From the NCBI GenBank assembly GCA_016867585.1, contig VGJF01000003.1:1-38530 (forward strand): a stretch of 38,530 nt of DNA, written 5' to 3'. Below are positions 1 through 8,521 of the stretch, one piece after another (position 1 is the stretch's first letter; the number at the start of each line of letters is the position of its first letter). The notes under the pieces are model-generated. The model saw nothing but the letters and a program-made list of their open reading frames with translations, ran no database searches and was not told where the DNA came from. The translations under genes and the position numbers were made by a program. This DNA comes from Candidatus Aminicenantota bacterium. Its GTDB lineage: Bacteria > Acidobacteriota > Aminicenantia > Aminicenantales > UBA4085.

Positions 1-1
1 C

Positions 2-1063
2 GACCCCGACGTGTTCCAAGCGACGGCCAATTCGCTCTTCGGCCGGCCCATGGTCATCCCCCCCTACATCTATCCGCCCCTTCTCGGACAAATCCTCATC
101 CCCCTGGCCGCTCTCCCTCCCGAGCTGTTCTACTGGGCCTTCTTCGCCCTGAACCTCGCCCTGGCCGGCCTGACCCTCTTCCTGACGGCCAGGCTCCTCC
201 GCCTCGAGGCCCGGCCGAGCATTCTTCCGATCCTCTTTCTCTTCATTCTCCTCCCCGTCAACCGCCCTCTCATCAGCACCTTCTACCACGGCCAGATCAA
301 CCTTCTCGTCCTCGACGCCCTGCTCGCCGCGCTTCTCCTTCGACGGGGAGGCCGACCTTGGCTGTCGGGCCTCTGCCTCGGCTTCGCCGTGATCGTCAAG
401 ATCTACCCCGCCCTATTCGCCCTCCCCCTCCTCTGGTCGAAGAAGGGGAAAGACCTGGCCGCTCTCGCCGCCGGCGGCCTGGCCTTGGTCGGCGCCTCGG
501 CCGCCGCCTTCGGAGCGGCCCCCTGGGCGGATTTCGTCCGCTTCACCGCGGAAACGATGACCGGTCGCTCGACGTCCCCCTATCTCGTCGAATTCGGGGA
601 CGCCGTCCTCAACGTCTCCCTCAAGGGATTTCTCCACCATCTGTTCGAGGTCTTCGCCTGGAACCAATCCGCCGTCGCGCCTCTCTGGGCGGCCTTGACG
701 GCCGTCCTTCTCATCCTCGTCCTGGCCATGCTCCGCGGCCGGCCCTGGACGACGGATTTGGGGCTCCAGGCCTCCGTTCTCCTTCCCTTGACCGTCCTCC
801 TAGCCCCCCTGTCCTGGTCCCACCATTACATCGTCGTCCTCGTCCCCCTGGCCTATCTCTTCCGCCGCCTCCTCTCCGAGCGCCGCTACGGGGCTTTCCC
901 CGGCCTCGCCCTCTCCGCCGCCCTGATCCTCTACACGGTCTCCTGGAAAGGCTTCCCGTTCAACCATGCCCGGACCTTCGGGGGACTCGGGCTTCTCCTC
1001 TTCGTCCTCGTCTTCGAGCGCCGGACGGCCCGGTTCTCGGGGAAGCCGGACGACGGCCCATGA
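2..1063 (+). CDS. GT87-type (DUF2029) membrane glycosyltransferase, 5'-partial
   Basis: The reading frame is open to the left edge (codons begin at base 2), so the N-terminus lies outside the window; the GTG at 11 is only the first internal start-like codon. The visible ~353 residues are a polytopic membrane protein. A YPPLL motif near the beginning and alternating hydrophobic helices are typical of the GT87/DUF2029 family, which uses polyprenyl-phosphate sugars to glycosylate lipids or cell-envelope glycans in the membrane. The family is usually 400-450 residues, so one or two N-terminal helices, including the usual catalytic Asp loop, are probably missing. The stop overlaps the next start (ATGA at 1060-1063), so the two are translationally coupled. 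The sugar donor and acceptor cannot be told. Confidence 0.75.
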   Translation, partial: DPDVFQATANSLFGRPMVIPPYIYPPLLGQILIPLAALPPELFYWAFFALNLALAGLTLFLTARLLRLEARPSILPILFLFILLPVNRPLISTFYHGQINLLVLDALLAALLLRRGGRPWLSGLCLGFAVIVKIYPALFALPLLWSKKGKDLAALAAGGLALVGASAAAFGAAPWADFVRFTAETMTGRSTSPYLVEFGDAVLNVSLKGFLHHLFEVFAWNQSAVAPLWAALTAVLLILVLAMLRGRPWTTDLGLQASVLLPLTVLLAPLSWSHHYIVVLVPLAYLFRRLLSERRYGAFPGLALSAALILYTVSWKGFPFNHARTFGGLGLLLFVLVFERRTARFSGKPDDGP

Positions 1064-2283
1064 ATTTCCGTTTCGGCCTCAAAGGCCGTCCGGTAACGGC
1101 CGTGACGGCCGCCCTTCTGGCTCTCCTCGGGATTTTCCTCGTCCTCAACCGGTTCTTTTACGCCCCCAAGATTCTCCTCATCGGGATCATCCTCATCGTC
1201 TCCCTGGCCCTCCGGAAGACGGGGCTCCTCCTCCGGGACTGGTTTCCCTTCCTGGCCTTTCTCTACCTCTTCGATAGCCTGCGCGGAACGATCTACGCCC
1301 TGACCTGCCGGCTCCAGCTCCCCGTCCGGGCTCTCTACGTCCTCGACCTCGAAAGAACCCTGTTCGGGACGGTGCCCTCCGAAGCCCTCCAGAAGGCCCT
1401 CCTCCGCTCGCCGCCGCCGGAGTTCGGGCTTCTCGAAAAGATCGCCACGGTCGTCCACGGGACGCATTTCATCGCCTTTCTCTACGTCGGCCTCGTCGTC
1501 TGGCTTCAGCGGCCCCGCTTTTTCGGCGCTTACAAGTCCGCCTTTTCCTGGCTGACCGGCCTGGGCGTTCTCGGCTATCTCCTCGTCCCGACCGTCCCGC
1601 CCTGGATGGCTTCGGAAGTTTTCGGCCTCGTCCCCGGCCTCCAGCACTTCAACGTCATCCTCTACAACACGAATTTCCCCGACCTGTCTGCGGGCTTCAA
1701 CACCAACCCCATCGCCGCCATGCCCTCCCTCCACGCCGCTTTCCCCTGCCTGGCCTTCCTCATTCTCGCCCGCCTCTACCGCGGCCGGGCCCTCGTTTTC
1801 GGACTCTACGCCCTCCTCATGGCCTTGGCCATCGTCTACACGAGCGATCATTATGTCGTCGACCTCCTGGCCGGGTTCGCCTTGGCCGCGGCCTGCTACA
1901 TGTTCGCTTTCCGGCGGCTCGCCGGGAGCGCTCCGCCGCCGGCGACTCGGAGTCCGTGGAGGCCGGCCGCCCTCGGGTCGGCCCTGCTCGCGGCCGGGAT
2001 CGGTCTCGGGTTGGCCAACAAGCATGCCTTCGAGGCCCATCCGGAAGCCTACGACTACGCCTCCGTCCCCCGTTACGTCGATTTCACCGGGAACGAGGAC
2101 CGGTATGCCGGCAACTTCAGCGTCCAGATGTATCTCGGCGGGCATGCCATCTCCCGGGGGGACATCGGGCGGGCGTTGGGATATTTCGAGCGTGCCCTGG
2201 GCCTCGCCGAAGGACGAGCCGAGAGGGCCCGGGCCGAGCTTCGGATCGCCCAAGGCCGGGCCCTTCTCGAGAACCGGAAATAG
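1060..2283 (+). CDS. PAP2-superfamily membrane protein, AUR1/inositolphosphotransferase-like
   Basis: 407 residues from an ATG that overlaps the previous stop. Several membrane helices fill the first ~300 residues. Two PAP2 signature elements are visible: PSLHAA (C2-like) and, about 100 residues later, SDHYVVD (C3-like, with the catalytic His and Asp). The long spacing and PSLHAAF context fit the AUR1/Ipt1-type PAP2_3 group, which transfers inositol phosphate or similar head groups to lipids, rather than simple phosphatases. The last ~75 residues are hydrophilic with a TPR-like helix pair (AISRGDIGRALGYFERALGL), unusual for the family. Together with the upstream glycosyltransferase it suggests glycolipid or phosphoinositol-lipid synthesis; this is inference. 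The gene ends 3 bp before the convergent EamA gene. Confidence 0.8.
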   Translation: MNFRFGLKGRPVTAVTAALLALLGIFLVLNRFFYAPKILLIGIILIVSLALRKTGLLLRDWFPFLAFLYLFDSLRGTIYALTCRLQLPVRALYVLDLERTLFGTVPSEALQKALLRSPPPEFGLLEKIATVVHGTHFIAFLYVGLVVWLQRPRFFGAYKSAFSWLTGLGVLGYLLVPTVPPWMASEVFGLVPGLQHFNVILYNTNFPDLSAGFNTNPIAAMPSLHAAFPCLAFLILARLYRGRALVFGLYALLMALAIVYTSDHYVVDLLAGFALAAACYMFAFRRLAGSAPPPATRSPWRPAALGSALLAAGIGLGLANKHAFEAHPEAYDYASVPRYVDFTGNEDRYAGNFSVQMYLGGHAISRGDIGRALGYFERALGLAEGRAERARAELRIAQGRALLENRK

Positions 2284-2286
2284 AAT

Positions 2287-3213
2287 CTATGGCCGGGAAA
2301 GCAACGACCTGGCCCCGGCCCGGGTCAGGTAAACGCCAAGCAAAATGACCGCCGCCCCGGCGATCTGGACCATATGCATCCTCTCGCCCAAGATCCACCA
2401 GGCGAAGACGGCCGTCAAAACGGGGGTCAGGTTGCCGTAGACCGCCGTCCGGGTGTTTCCGATCCGCTGGACCGAGTAGTACCAGATGAGGTAGCCCAGG
2501 ACGAGGCCGAAGAGGGCGGACAGAAAAAGGGCCGACCAGGCCCGCCAGGAGACATCGGCCCAGGCGATCCGGACGACCTCCGCGGCCGTCGTCGGAAAAT
2601 AGGCCGCCGCGCCGACGGCCACGGTCACGGCCGAGAATTGAAGCGGCGAGAGGCGGGCCAGGAACGGTTTCGAGAAAACGGTGTATCCGGCCCAGAGGAT
2701 CGTCCCGGCGAAAATCATCGCGTCGCCCTGGGCGCCGGCCGACCCCGGGGCGATCCCGCCGTTCATCCGGGAGATGACGAGATAAAGGCCGCCAAGGGAG
2801 ATGAAGATCCCCGTCCAGGTCGGCCAGGGGATATTCTCGATGCCTAGGAGCCGAGAGAGAAGGGCGACGAAGACCGGAGAGGTCGAGAGGATGAACGACG
2901 TGTTGGCGGCCGTCGTCCGGCTCATCGCCCCGATGAACAGCGCCTGATAAACGGCGTTCCCCATGATCCCGATCAAGGCCAGTTTCCAGAGGTCGGCCGG
3001 AACAATCCCCTGGAGCCTCCGGCGGGAGAGAGCCAGGAGGCCGAGGAGAACGGCGGCCGTGAGGAGGAGGCGCAGCCCGTTGAACGCCTCGGGAGAAAGC
3101 TCGCGCAGGCCGATCTTGACGAAGCTGAAGTTGACGGCCCACATGAGCACGGCCGCGAGCATCAGGGCATCGCTCAATCCGAAAGCCGGTCCCCGGCTGT
3201 TGGAGGGTCGCAT
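2287..3213 (-). CDS. EamA/DMT-family transporter
   Basis: 308 residues from the ATG at 3213. Longer extensions upstream of this run into queF in another frame and are not credible. The sequence has about ten hydrophobic helices arranged as two repeated EamA halves, beginning ALMLAAVLMWAVNFSFVKIG and repeating around AGTILWAGYTVFSKPFLA, the hallmark of drug/metabolite exporters of the inner membrane. The substrate is unknown. It starts 20 bp after the queF stop on the same strand, so it is probably co-transcribed, but a link to queuosine metabolism is not implied by the family. Confidence 0.88.
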   Translation of the reverse strand: MRPSNSRGPAFGLSDALMLAAVLMWAVNFSFVKIGLRELSPEAFNGLRLLLTAAVLLGLLALSRRRLQGIVPADLWKLALIGIMGNAVYQALFIGAMSRTTAANTSFILSTSPVFVALLSRLLGIENIPWPTWTGIFISLGGLYLVISRMNGGIAPGSAGAQGDAMIFAGTILWAGYTVFSKPFLARLSPLQFSAVTVAVGAAAYFPTTAAEVVRIAWADVSWRAWSALFLSALFGLVLGYLIWYYSVQRIGNTRTAVYGNLTPVLTAVFAWWILGERMHMVQIAGAAVILLGVYLTRAGARSLLSRP

Positions 3214-3233
3214 GGTCGGGCGCGGGGAAGGGC

Positions 3234-3629
3234 TCAGCCGGCCGTCCGCGTTCTCGGGAACGAGGCCTCGACGACGGCTCGGATGCCCCCCCGCGGATTG
3301 AAGGCCCCCTTGACTTCGGCCCGGACGGGCCGGCAGGCCCGGACGACGTCTTCCAAGATCCGGTTGACGGCATTTTCGTAAAAGATCCCCAGGCCGCGGT
3401 AAGCCAGGATGTATTCCTTGAGGGACTTGAGCTCGAGGCACGCCGCCCGGGGGACATAGCGGATCGTGATCGTCCCGAAATCGGGGAGGCCCGTCTTGGG
3501 GCAGACCGAGGTGAACTCCGGGATATCGATCGTGACTTCATAGCCCCGGAATTGATTGGGAAACGTGGCCAAGGCCGGAAGTTCGACGGACAGGCCGGCC
3601 TTCCCCTCTTTCTCGCCGGTGCGGCGCAT
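3234..3629 (-). CDS. queF: NADPH-dependent 7-cyano-7-deazaguanine reductase (QueF, short type I)
   Basis: 131 residues, the length of the unimodular YkvM-type QueF. It reduces preQ0 to preQ1 in queuosine biosynthesis. The catalytic Cys43 lies in [13 protein letters not shown] with the partner Asp50, and the family's [21 protein letters not shown] substrate/NADPH-binding segment follows. A Shine-Dalgarno-like GAGAGGA lies 7 nt before the ATG. No other queuosine gene (queC, queD, queE, tgt) is in view, and no preQ1 riboswitch is visible in the short leader. Confidence 0.95.
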   Translation of the reverse strand: MRRTGEKEGKAGLSVELPALATFPNQFRGYEVTIDIPEFTSVCPKTGLPDFGTITIRYVPRAACLELKSLKEYILAYRGLGIFYENAVNRILEDVVRACRPVRAEVKGAFNPRGGIRAVVEASFPRTRTAG

Positions 3630-3632
3630 TGG

Positions 3633-3660
3633 TTTGTCCTCTCGAAAATGCTATTATAAT
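3633..3660 (+). promoter_or_regulatory. Putative promoter of the DUF6485/radical SAM pair
   Basis: TATAAT at 3655-3660 preceded, 16 bp upstream, by TTTGTC (3633-3638). It lies in the only AT-rich patch between queF and the plus-strand genes and overlaps the minus-strand -10 box, forming a compact bidirectional promoter. Confidence 0.5.
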
Positions 3661-3681
3661 CGAACCTTTCCCCAAGGAGAA
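3653..3681 (-). promoter_or_regulatory. Putative queF promoter
   Basis: Minus-strand TATAAT (3658-3653) with a weak TTCTCC 17 bp upstream (3681-3676). The same AT island carries a plus-strand TATAAT, so the -10 region serves two divergent transcripts. The -35 match is poor (3/6). Confidence 0.35.
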
Positions 3682-3693
3682 GACGGAAGAGCG

Positions 3694-3891
3694 ATGACCG
3701 CCTGCCGCCAAGAAAAGAACATGCCCCGCTGCAACTGCAGCTACGAGCCCTGCCCCCGCAAGGGCGTCTGTTGCGAATGCCTCGCCTATCATTGGGGGAT
3801 GAGGGAGCTCCCGGCCTGTTTTTTCCCGGACGAGGTCGAACGGACCTGGGACCGCTCGCTGAGCCGGTTTCTGAAGACCGTCGCGAAGTAG
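3694..3891 (+). CDS. DUF6485 family small Cys-rich protein
   Basis: 65 residues from ATG 3694; a second in-frame ATG at 3721 is possible. AAGGAGA lies 14 nt before the first ATG. Eight cysteines are packed in about 40 residues ([20 protein letters not shown]), the recognisable signature of the uncharacterised DUF6485 family. The pattern suggests bound zinc or an iron-sulfur cluster; the function is unknown. It ends 3 bp before the radical SAM gene, and the two very probably form one transcript. Confidence 0.8.
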   Translation: MTACRQEKNMPRCNCSYEPCPRKGVCCECLAYHWGMRELPACFFPDEVERTWDRSLSRFLKTVAK

Positions 3892-3894
3892 GCC

Positions 3895-4842
3895 ATGCGG
3901 CCTTCGTTCACGTACGGGCCCGTCCCCTCCCGCCGGCTGGGATTTTCCCTGGGCGTCGACCTTCTTCCTTTCAAGACCTGCTCGATGGACTGCGTCTACT
4001 GCCAGCTCGGCCCGAACCGCCGGACGACGGTCCGGCGGCGGGAGCACGCCCCGGCCCGGGCCGTTCTGGCCGAAATCCGGGCCGCCCTCGCCTCCGGCCG
4101 GCGGATCGACGCCGTCACCTTTTCCGGCTCGGGCGAGCCGACCCTCCACGCCGGACTGGGCCGGATCATCCGGGCGATCAAGCGCCAGACGACCGTGCCG
4201 GTCGTCGTCCTGACGAACAGCTCGACCCTCTCCCGGCCCGAGGTCAGGTTGGCCCTGGCCGCGGCCGACATCGTCATCCCCTCGCTCGATGCGGCGACCG
4301 AGTCCGTCCTCCGGCGGGTCAATCGGCCGCATCCCTCTCTCACGGCGGCGCGGATCATCGACGGTTTGGCCGCGTTCCGGCGGCGCTTCAAGGGCCAAAT
4401 CTGGCTCGAAATCCTTCTCGTCAAAGGGATAAACGACGGCCCGGCCCATCTCCGGGCGCTCCGCCGGGCGATCGCCCGCCTGGCGCCGGACCGCGTCCAG
4501 CTCAACACCGTCGTCCGCCCGCCGGCCGAGCCGTGGGCCAAGCCGCTCTCCCGGCCGGAGCTCGAGCGCATCAAGGCCTCGTTCGGCGGGACGGCCGAAA
4601 TCGTCGCCGAGCCGCCGGAAGGGGGAAGGTCCGCTCCGGCCGCCGGCGGCCTCGAGGGGCGCGTTTTGGGGCTCCTCCGGCGGAGGCCCGAAACGGCCGA
4701 GGGCTTGGCCGTGTCGCTGGAGGCGGAAATCGGCGCCGTCCGGAGCGCGGTCCGAACCCTCTCCGCCTCCGGACGGATCAAGCCCGCGGCTCACGGCCGC
4801 CGCCGGTATTACGAAGTTGTCAAAGACGCCGCCGCCGGCTGA
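3895..4842 (+). CDS. Radical SAM protein (COG0731-type Fe-S oxidoreductase)
   Basis: 315 residues. The radical SAM cluster motif is CSMDCVYC (Cys29, Cys33, Cys36), preceded by YGPVPSRRLGFSLGVD, a block characteristic of the COG0731 group that includes relatives of wyosine enzymes. A GSGEPTLH motif binds the SAM amino group. The C-terminal ~70 residues look like a winged-helix tail rather than a second catalytic domain. The enzyme would cleave SAM to a 5'-deoxyadenosyl radical; its substrate is unknown. It follows the Cys-rich DUF6485 gene, a possible partner. Its stop codon lies inside the -35 box of the hisC promoter. Confidence 0.85.
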   Translation: MRPSFTYGPVPSRRLGFSLGVDLLPFKTCSMDCVYCQLGPNRRTTVRRREHAPARAVLAEIRAALASGRRIDAVTFSGSGEPTLHAGLGRIIRAIKRQTTVPVVVLTNSSTLSRPEVRLALAAADIVIPSLDAATESVLRRVNRPHPSLTAARIIDGLAAFRRRFKGQIWLEILLVKGINDGPAHLRALRRAIARLAPDRVQLNTVVRPPAEPWAKPLSRPELERIKASFGGTAEIVAEPPEGGRSAPAAGGLEGRVLGLLRRRPETAEGLAVSLEAEIGAVRSAVRTLSASGRIKPAAHGRRRYYEVVKDAAAG

Positions 4843-4867
4843 CATCCATCCGGACTTGGGTTATAAT
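4839..4867 (+). promoter_or_regulatory. Promoter of the hisC-trmO-GH172 operon
   Basis: CTGACA (4839-4844), a 17-bp spacer, and a perfect TATAAT (4862-4867). The -35 box overlaps the stop codon of the preceding gene. Transcription would begin near 4874, which excludes the upstream TTG start at 4817 and supports GTG 4889 as the hisC start. Confidence 0.65.
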
Positions 4868-4888
4868 GCCGTCTCCCGAGAGAACCCC

Positions 4889-5974
4889 GTGATCAAAGCG
4901 AACGCCTTTCTGTCTCGAATCAGCCCCTACAAGCCCGGCCGGCCGATCGAGGAGGTCGCCCGCGAGCTGAAGCTTCGGGGTGAAATCATCAAGCTCGCCT
5001 CGAACGAAAATCCCCTCGGCCCGTCCCCTCTCGCCCTTCGGGCCATCCGCCGCTTCCTCAAGGACATGTCCCTCTATCCCGACGACAACTGCTACTATCT
5101 CAAGAAGAAGATGGCCGGGCTCCTCGGGGTGACCCCCGAAAACCTCCTCTTCGCCAACGGCTCGGTCGAGATTCTCCCGATGGCGACGCACGCTTATCTC
5201 GGCCCGGGGGACAGCGCCGTCACCGGGGCCGGGGCTTTCCTCTGGTTCAAGATCGCCGTCTGCCATACGCCGGCCGAACTCATCGAGGTCCCGCGGAAAG
5301 ATTTTCGCTTCGACCTCCGGGCGATGGCCGCCGCCATCCGGAAAAACACCCGGCTCGTCTACATCGACAATCCCAACAACCCGACGGGGACGATCGTCAC
5401 CCGGGACGAAGTCGAGGAATTCTTCCGGCATGTTCCCGAAGACGTCCTCGTCATCTTCGACGAAGCCTATATCGAATACATCGACGACCCCGCTTTCCCG
5501 GACTGGTCCGACCTCTTCCGGCGTCGGAAAAACATCCTCATCCTCCGGACCTTCTCCAAAATCTACGGCATGGCCGGCCTCCGCCTGGGCTTCGGCGTCG
5601 CCGACCCGGAAATCATCGACAGCCTGGCCAAGCTCAGGATTTCGTTCAACGTCAACCGCTTTTCCCAAGTCGCCGGGACGGCCGCCCTCGACGACGCGGC
5701 CCACGTCCGGAAGGGGAAAGCCGTCAACGACGCCGGGAAGGCGTACCTGGCCGAGGCCTACCGCCGGCTCGGCCTATTCGCCCTCCCGACCCACGCGAAT
5801 TTCTTCTTCGTCGATTTCGGCCGGGACAGCCGGCCGGTCTTCGAAGCCCTCCAGGGCAAGGGCATTATCACCCGGACGATCAAGGAATACGGCTTCCCCA
5901 ACGCCCTGCGGATCTCGATCGGGACCGAGGAGCAGAACCGGCGCCTCATCCGGGCCTTGGGAAGCCGTCTCTAG
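4889..5974 (+). CDS. hisC: Histidinol-phosphate aminotransferase-like PLP enzyme
   Basis: 361 residues from GTG 4889, chosen because a strong promoter lies just upstream and the length equals the family's. It is a fold-type I aminotransferase with NPNNPTG at ~161-167, Asp191 and Tyr194 in FDEAYIEY, and the PLP-binding Lys224 in SKIYGMAGLR. The N-terminal ISPYKPG...LASNENPLG block is typical of HisC, which converts imidazole-acetol phosphate plus glutamate to histidinol phosphate. No other his gene is adjacent, so a related role (for example phenylalanine or tyrosine transamination) is possible. The head of a four-gene operon. Confidence 0.85.
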   Translation: MIKANAFLSRISPYKPGRPIEEVARELKLRGEIIKLASNENPLGPSPLALRAIRRFLKDMSLYPDDNCYYLKKKMAGLLGVTPENLLFANGSVEILPMATHAYLGPGDSAVTGAGAFLWFKIAVCHTPAELIEVPRKDFRFDLRAMAAAIRKNTRLVYIDNPNNPTGTIVTRDEVEEFFRHVPEDVLVIFDEAYIEYIDDPAFPDWSDLFRRRKNILILRTFSKIYGMAGLRLGFGVADPEIIDSLAKLRISFNVNRFSQVAGTAALDDAAHVRKGKAVNDAGKAYLAEAYRRLGLFALPTHANFFFVDFGRDSRPVFEALQGKGIITRTIKEYGFPNALRISIGTEEQNRRLIRALGSRL

Positions 5975-5993
5975 ATTTTCCCCGCGAGCCAAG

Positions 5994-6515
5994 ATGCCTC
6001 GGCCAAGGACCACGGGAAAGGCCGGGAAGCCGACTTTTCGGTACGAAGCCGTCGGCCTCGTCCGCTCTCCCTTCAAGACGCCCGAAGAGATCCCGGTCGA
6101 ACGCAACGCCGACCCCCGCGGCTTCGACGACGTCCGGGGAAAGCTCGTCATCGACCCCGCCTGCGCCCGAGGCCTCAAGGACATCGACGGCTTTTCCCAT
6201 CTCTTCGTCCTGTTCGCCTTTCATCGAGCCGGGGAAGCCAAGCTCCTGTCCCGGCCGCCGTTCGACACGGAGCCCCGCGGCGTTTTCGCCTCTCGCTCTC
6301 CCCGCCGCCCCAACGCCTTGGGCCTGACCATCGTCAAGCTTGAGAGCCGCCGGGGGCGGGTCCTTCACGTCTCGGGACTGGACATGATCGACGGAACGCC
6401 CATCCTGGACATCAAGCCTTACACCGACCGCGACCGCAGGAGGGGGGCGCGGACGGGCTGGCTGGCCCGGTACCGGCGGCGGGCGGCGGGCCGAGGCCGG
6501 AAAGGAGCGGCATGA
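5994..6515 (+). CDS. trmO: tRNA (t6A37) N6-methyltransferase TrmO
   Basis: 173 residues from ATG 5994, 19 bp after hisC. It matches the TsaA/TrmO family: VGLVRSPF at the N-terminus, then DIDGFSHLFVLFAFH, then FASRSPRRPNALGLTIVKL, then LDMIDGTPILDIKPY. These are the conserved SAM- and tRNA-binding blocks of this beta-barrel methyltransferase, which makes m6t6A at position 37 of threonine tRNAs. The C-terminus is an Arg-rich tail (RRRGARTGWLARYRRR) that may contact tRNA. The stop overlaps the next start (ATGA). Confidence 0.9.
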   Translation: MPRPRTTGKAGKPTFRYEAVGLVRSPFKTPEEIPVERNADPRGFDDVRGKLVIDPACARGLKDIDGFSHLFVLFAFHRAGEAKLLSRPPFDTEPRGVFASRSPRRPNALGLTIVKLESRRGRVLHVSGLDMIDGTPILDIKPYTDRDRRRGARTGWLARYRRRAAGRGRKGAA

Positions 6516-8518
6516 GAATTCTCTCCCGGACCGCCTTGCGGGCCGCGGCCGCGGTCCTCGCCCCGGCCGCCCTGGCCGTCGGCCAGGACCTCCTCCGCCA
6601 ACTTGGAGGTTTCCAAGACTTCCTCAGCCGGAGGGTCTCCTCCTTCGACCGATCCGGCGGAAACCGGGACGCCCTGACGATCAAGCCGGGAGAGACGGCC
6701 GTCCTCGCCGACCTCCAAGGCCCGGGGGCTATTCACCACTTCTGGGTGACGATCTCGGCCGAACCGTTCTATGGGCGCAAGATCGTCCTCCGGATGTACT
6801 GGGACGGCGAGACGGCCCCTTCGGTCGAAGCTCCGATCGGCGATTTCTTCGGCGTCGGCCACGGGTTGAACCGCAATTTCGCCTCGCTGCCGTTGGTCTG
6901 CTCATCCGAAGGCCGGGCCCGCAACAGCTTCTGGTACATGCCGTTCCGGAAGTCCGCCCGGGTCACCGTGGCCAACGAGGGCCGAAGGGACGTCGCCGCG
7001 TTCTATTACTACCTCGACTACCGGGTCCTCCCTTCGCTTCCGACCGACACGCCGACCTTCCATGCCCAATACCGCCAGGAGACGCCCTGCGCCGCCGGAC
7101 GGAACTACCTCATCCTCGAAGCCCAGGGGCGGGGCCATTATGTCGGCTGTCACCTCAGCGTTTTTCAAAAGGCCATGGGCTGGTGGGGCGAGGGGGACGA
7201 CATGATCATCGTCGACGGCGAGGACTTCCCCTCCCTCCACGGCACGGGATCGGAGGACTATTTCGCCGACGCTTGGGGGATGCGGGAGAGCCAGAGCCTG
7301 TTCTACGGCTGCCCTCTCCAGGAGGAGGATTTCCAGGCCGGCTCCAAGGCCTCGGTCTACCGCTTCCACATCCCCGACCCCATCCCGTTCCGGAAGTCGA
7401 TCTCGGTCTCGATCGAGCACGGCCACGACAACGATCGGGCCGACGATTTCTCATCCACGGCCTACTGGTACCAGTCCGAGCCGCACAGGCCCTTTCTGGC
7501 CCTTCCGACCGTCGAGGCCCGGCTGCCGTTCGCCCTCGAGCCCCCGCCGAACTTCGTCCTCCCGGCCTGGAAAGAAGCCAAGGCCGACCTCGGACAGGCC
7601 TTCGAAGACGCCGAAAAAGGGCTCGCCTTCAAGGGCGGGCGGCTTGTCCTCTCGAAGTCCTCCTATTACCTCCCGAGCGGGGAGCGGTATCCCGTCTTGG
7701 CGACGGACGGGCCGACATCCCCCTCCGTCCACATCGGCTTTCCGGTCGGCGTCGCCGAGCGCTACGACGTGACCCTCTTTTTCCTCAAGGGGCCGAACAT
7801 GGGGATTTGGCGGCCGACGAGCCTCGTTTCGGCCGGGTCCGACGTTTTGGAGGAACGGCCCGACTTTTCCGGGTACGCGGAAGCGAAGGGGATGGGCGCG
7901 CTCTCGCTGAAGAGCGTGTCCCTCTCCGCAGGCCCAGGGGTTCTCGAGCTGGCCCGCCGCGGCAAGGCCCGGGCCGCTTCCGGGGACGACTTGGCCTTCC
8001 TCGGCCTGAGCCTCGTCCCGTCCGAGCGCCGTTATCTCACGGAGTGGAACGTCATCGGCCCGTTCGCCGCGCCGGACATGGACGCCCTGACCGTCGCCTA
8101 TCCGCCCGAGCGGGAGCTCGACCTCGAGAAATCCTACGCCGGCGGATTCGGGAAGACGGCCGTCTGGCGGAAAGCCCGCGCCGGCGCCGGCGGTTACGTC
8201 AACCTCCTCGAATTCGTCCAGCCGGGGGAATACGTCATCGCCTACGCCCTGGGCTTCGTCGAAGCTCCCTCGGCCACGGAGGCCGTCCTGCTCCTCGGCA
8301 GCGACGACGGCGTCCGGGCCTGGGTCAACGGGGAGCTCGTCCACACGAACGCCGCCTACCGGGCCTCCGCCCCGGACCTCGACAAAGTCGCGGTCCGGCT
8401 GAACAAGGGGAGAAATGCCGTTCTCCTCAAGATCCTCCAGGGGGCCGGGGCCTGGGGCTTTCACGCCCGCTTCGCCGACCCCGAGGGCGGGCTGCGCTGG
8501 TCGGCCGACCGGCCTTGA
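6512..8518 (+). CDS. Secreted GH172 (DUF2961) glycoside hydrolase with C-terminal beta-sandwich domain
   Basis: 668 residues with an Ala-rich signal peptide (residues 1-24, cleavage near AVG-Q). The DUF2961 catalytic domain spans ~30-370. It starts with a RSGGNRDALTIKPGETAVLADLQG-like block (read from ~47) and contains HGTGSEDYF with Glu248, an expected catalytic carboxylate. GH172 members cleave or rearrange fructofuranosidic and arabinofuranosidic linkages. The C-terminal part (~510-660; WNVIGPF, LLGSDDGVRAWVNGELVH, LNKGRNAVLLKI) is a carbohydrate-binding-like jelly roll often seen in secreted glycosidases. It starts by ATGA overlap with trmO, an odd housekeeping partner. Substrate unproven. 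Confidence 0.85.
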   Translation: MRILSRTALRAAAAVLAPAALAVGQDLLRQLGGFQDFLSRRVSSFDRSGGNRDALTIKPGETAVLADLQGPGAIHHFWVTISAEPFYGRKIVLRMYWDGETAPSVEAPIGDFFGVGHGLNRNFASLPLVCSSEGRARNSFWYMPFRKSARVTVANEGRRDVAAFYYYLDYRVLPSLPTDTPTFHAQYRQETPCAAGRNYLILEAQGRGHYVGCHLSVFQKAMGWWGEGDDMIIVDGEDFPSLHGTGSEDYFADAWGMRESQSLFYGCPLQEEDFQAGSKASVYRFHIPDPIPFRKSISVSIEHGHDNDRADDFSSTAYWYQSEPHRPFLALPTVEARLPFALEPPPNFVLPAWKEAKADLGQAFEDAEKGLAFKGGRLVLSKSSYYLPSGERYPVLATDGPTSPSVHIGFPVGVAERYDVTLFFLKGPNMGIWRPTSLVSAGSDVLEERPDFSGYAEAKGMGALSLKSVSLSAGPGVLELARRGKARAASGDDLAFLGLSLVPSERRYLTEWNVIGPFAAPDMDALTVAYPPERELDLEKSYAGGFGKTAVWRKARAGAGGYVNLLEFVQPGEYVIAYALGFVEAPSATEAVLLLGSDDGVRAWVNGELVHTNAAYRASAPDLDKVAVRLNKGRNAVLLKILQGAGAWGFHARFADPEGGLRWSADRP

Positions 8519-8521
8519 ATC

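Noticed and set aside
3630-3693. preQ1 riboswitch upstream of queF
   Set aside because: The leader is only about 20 nt after the -10 box and shows no H-type pseudoknot pattern.
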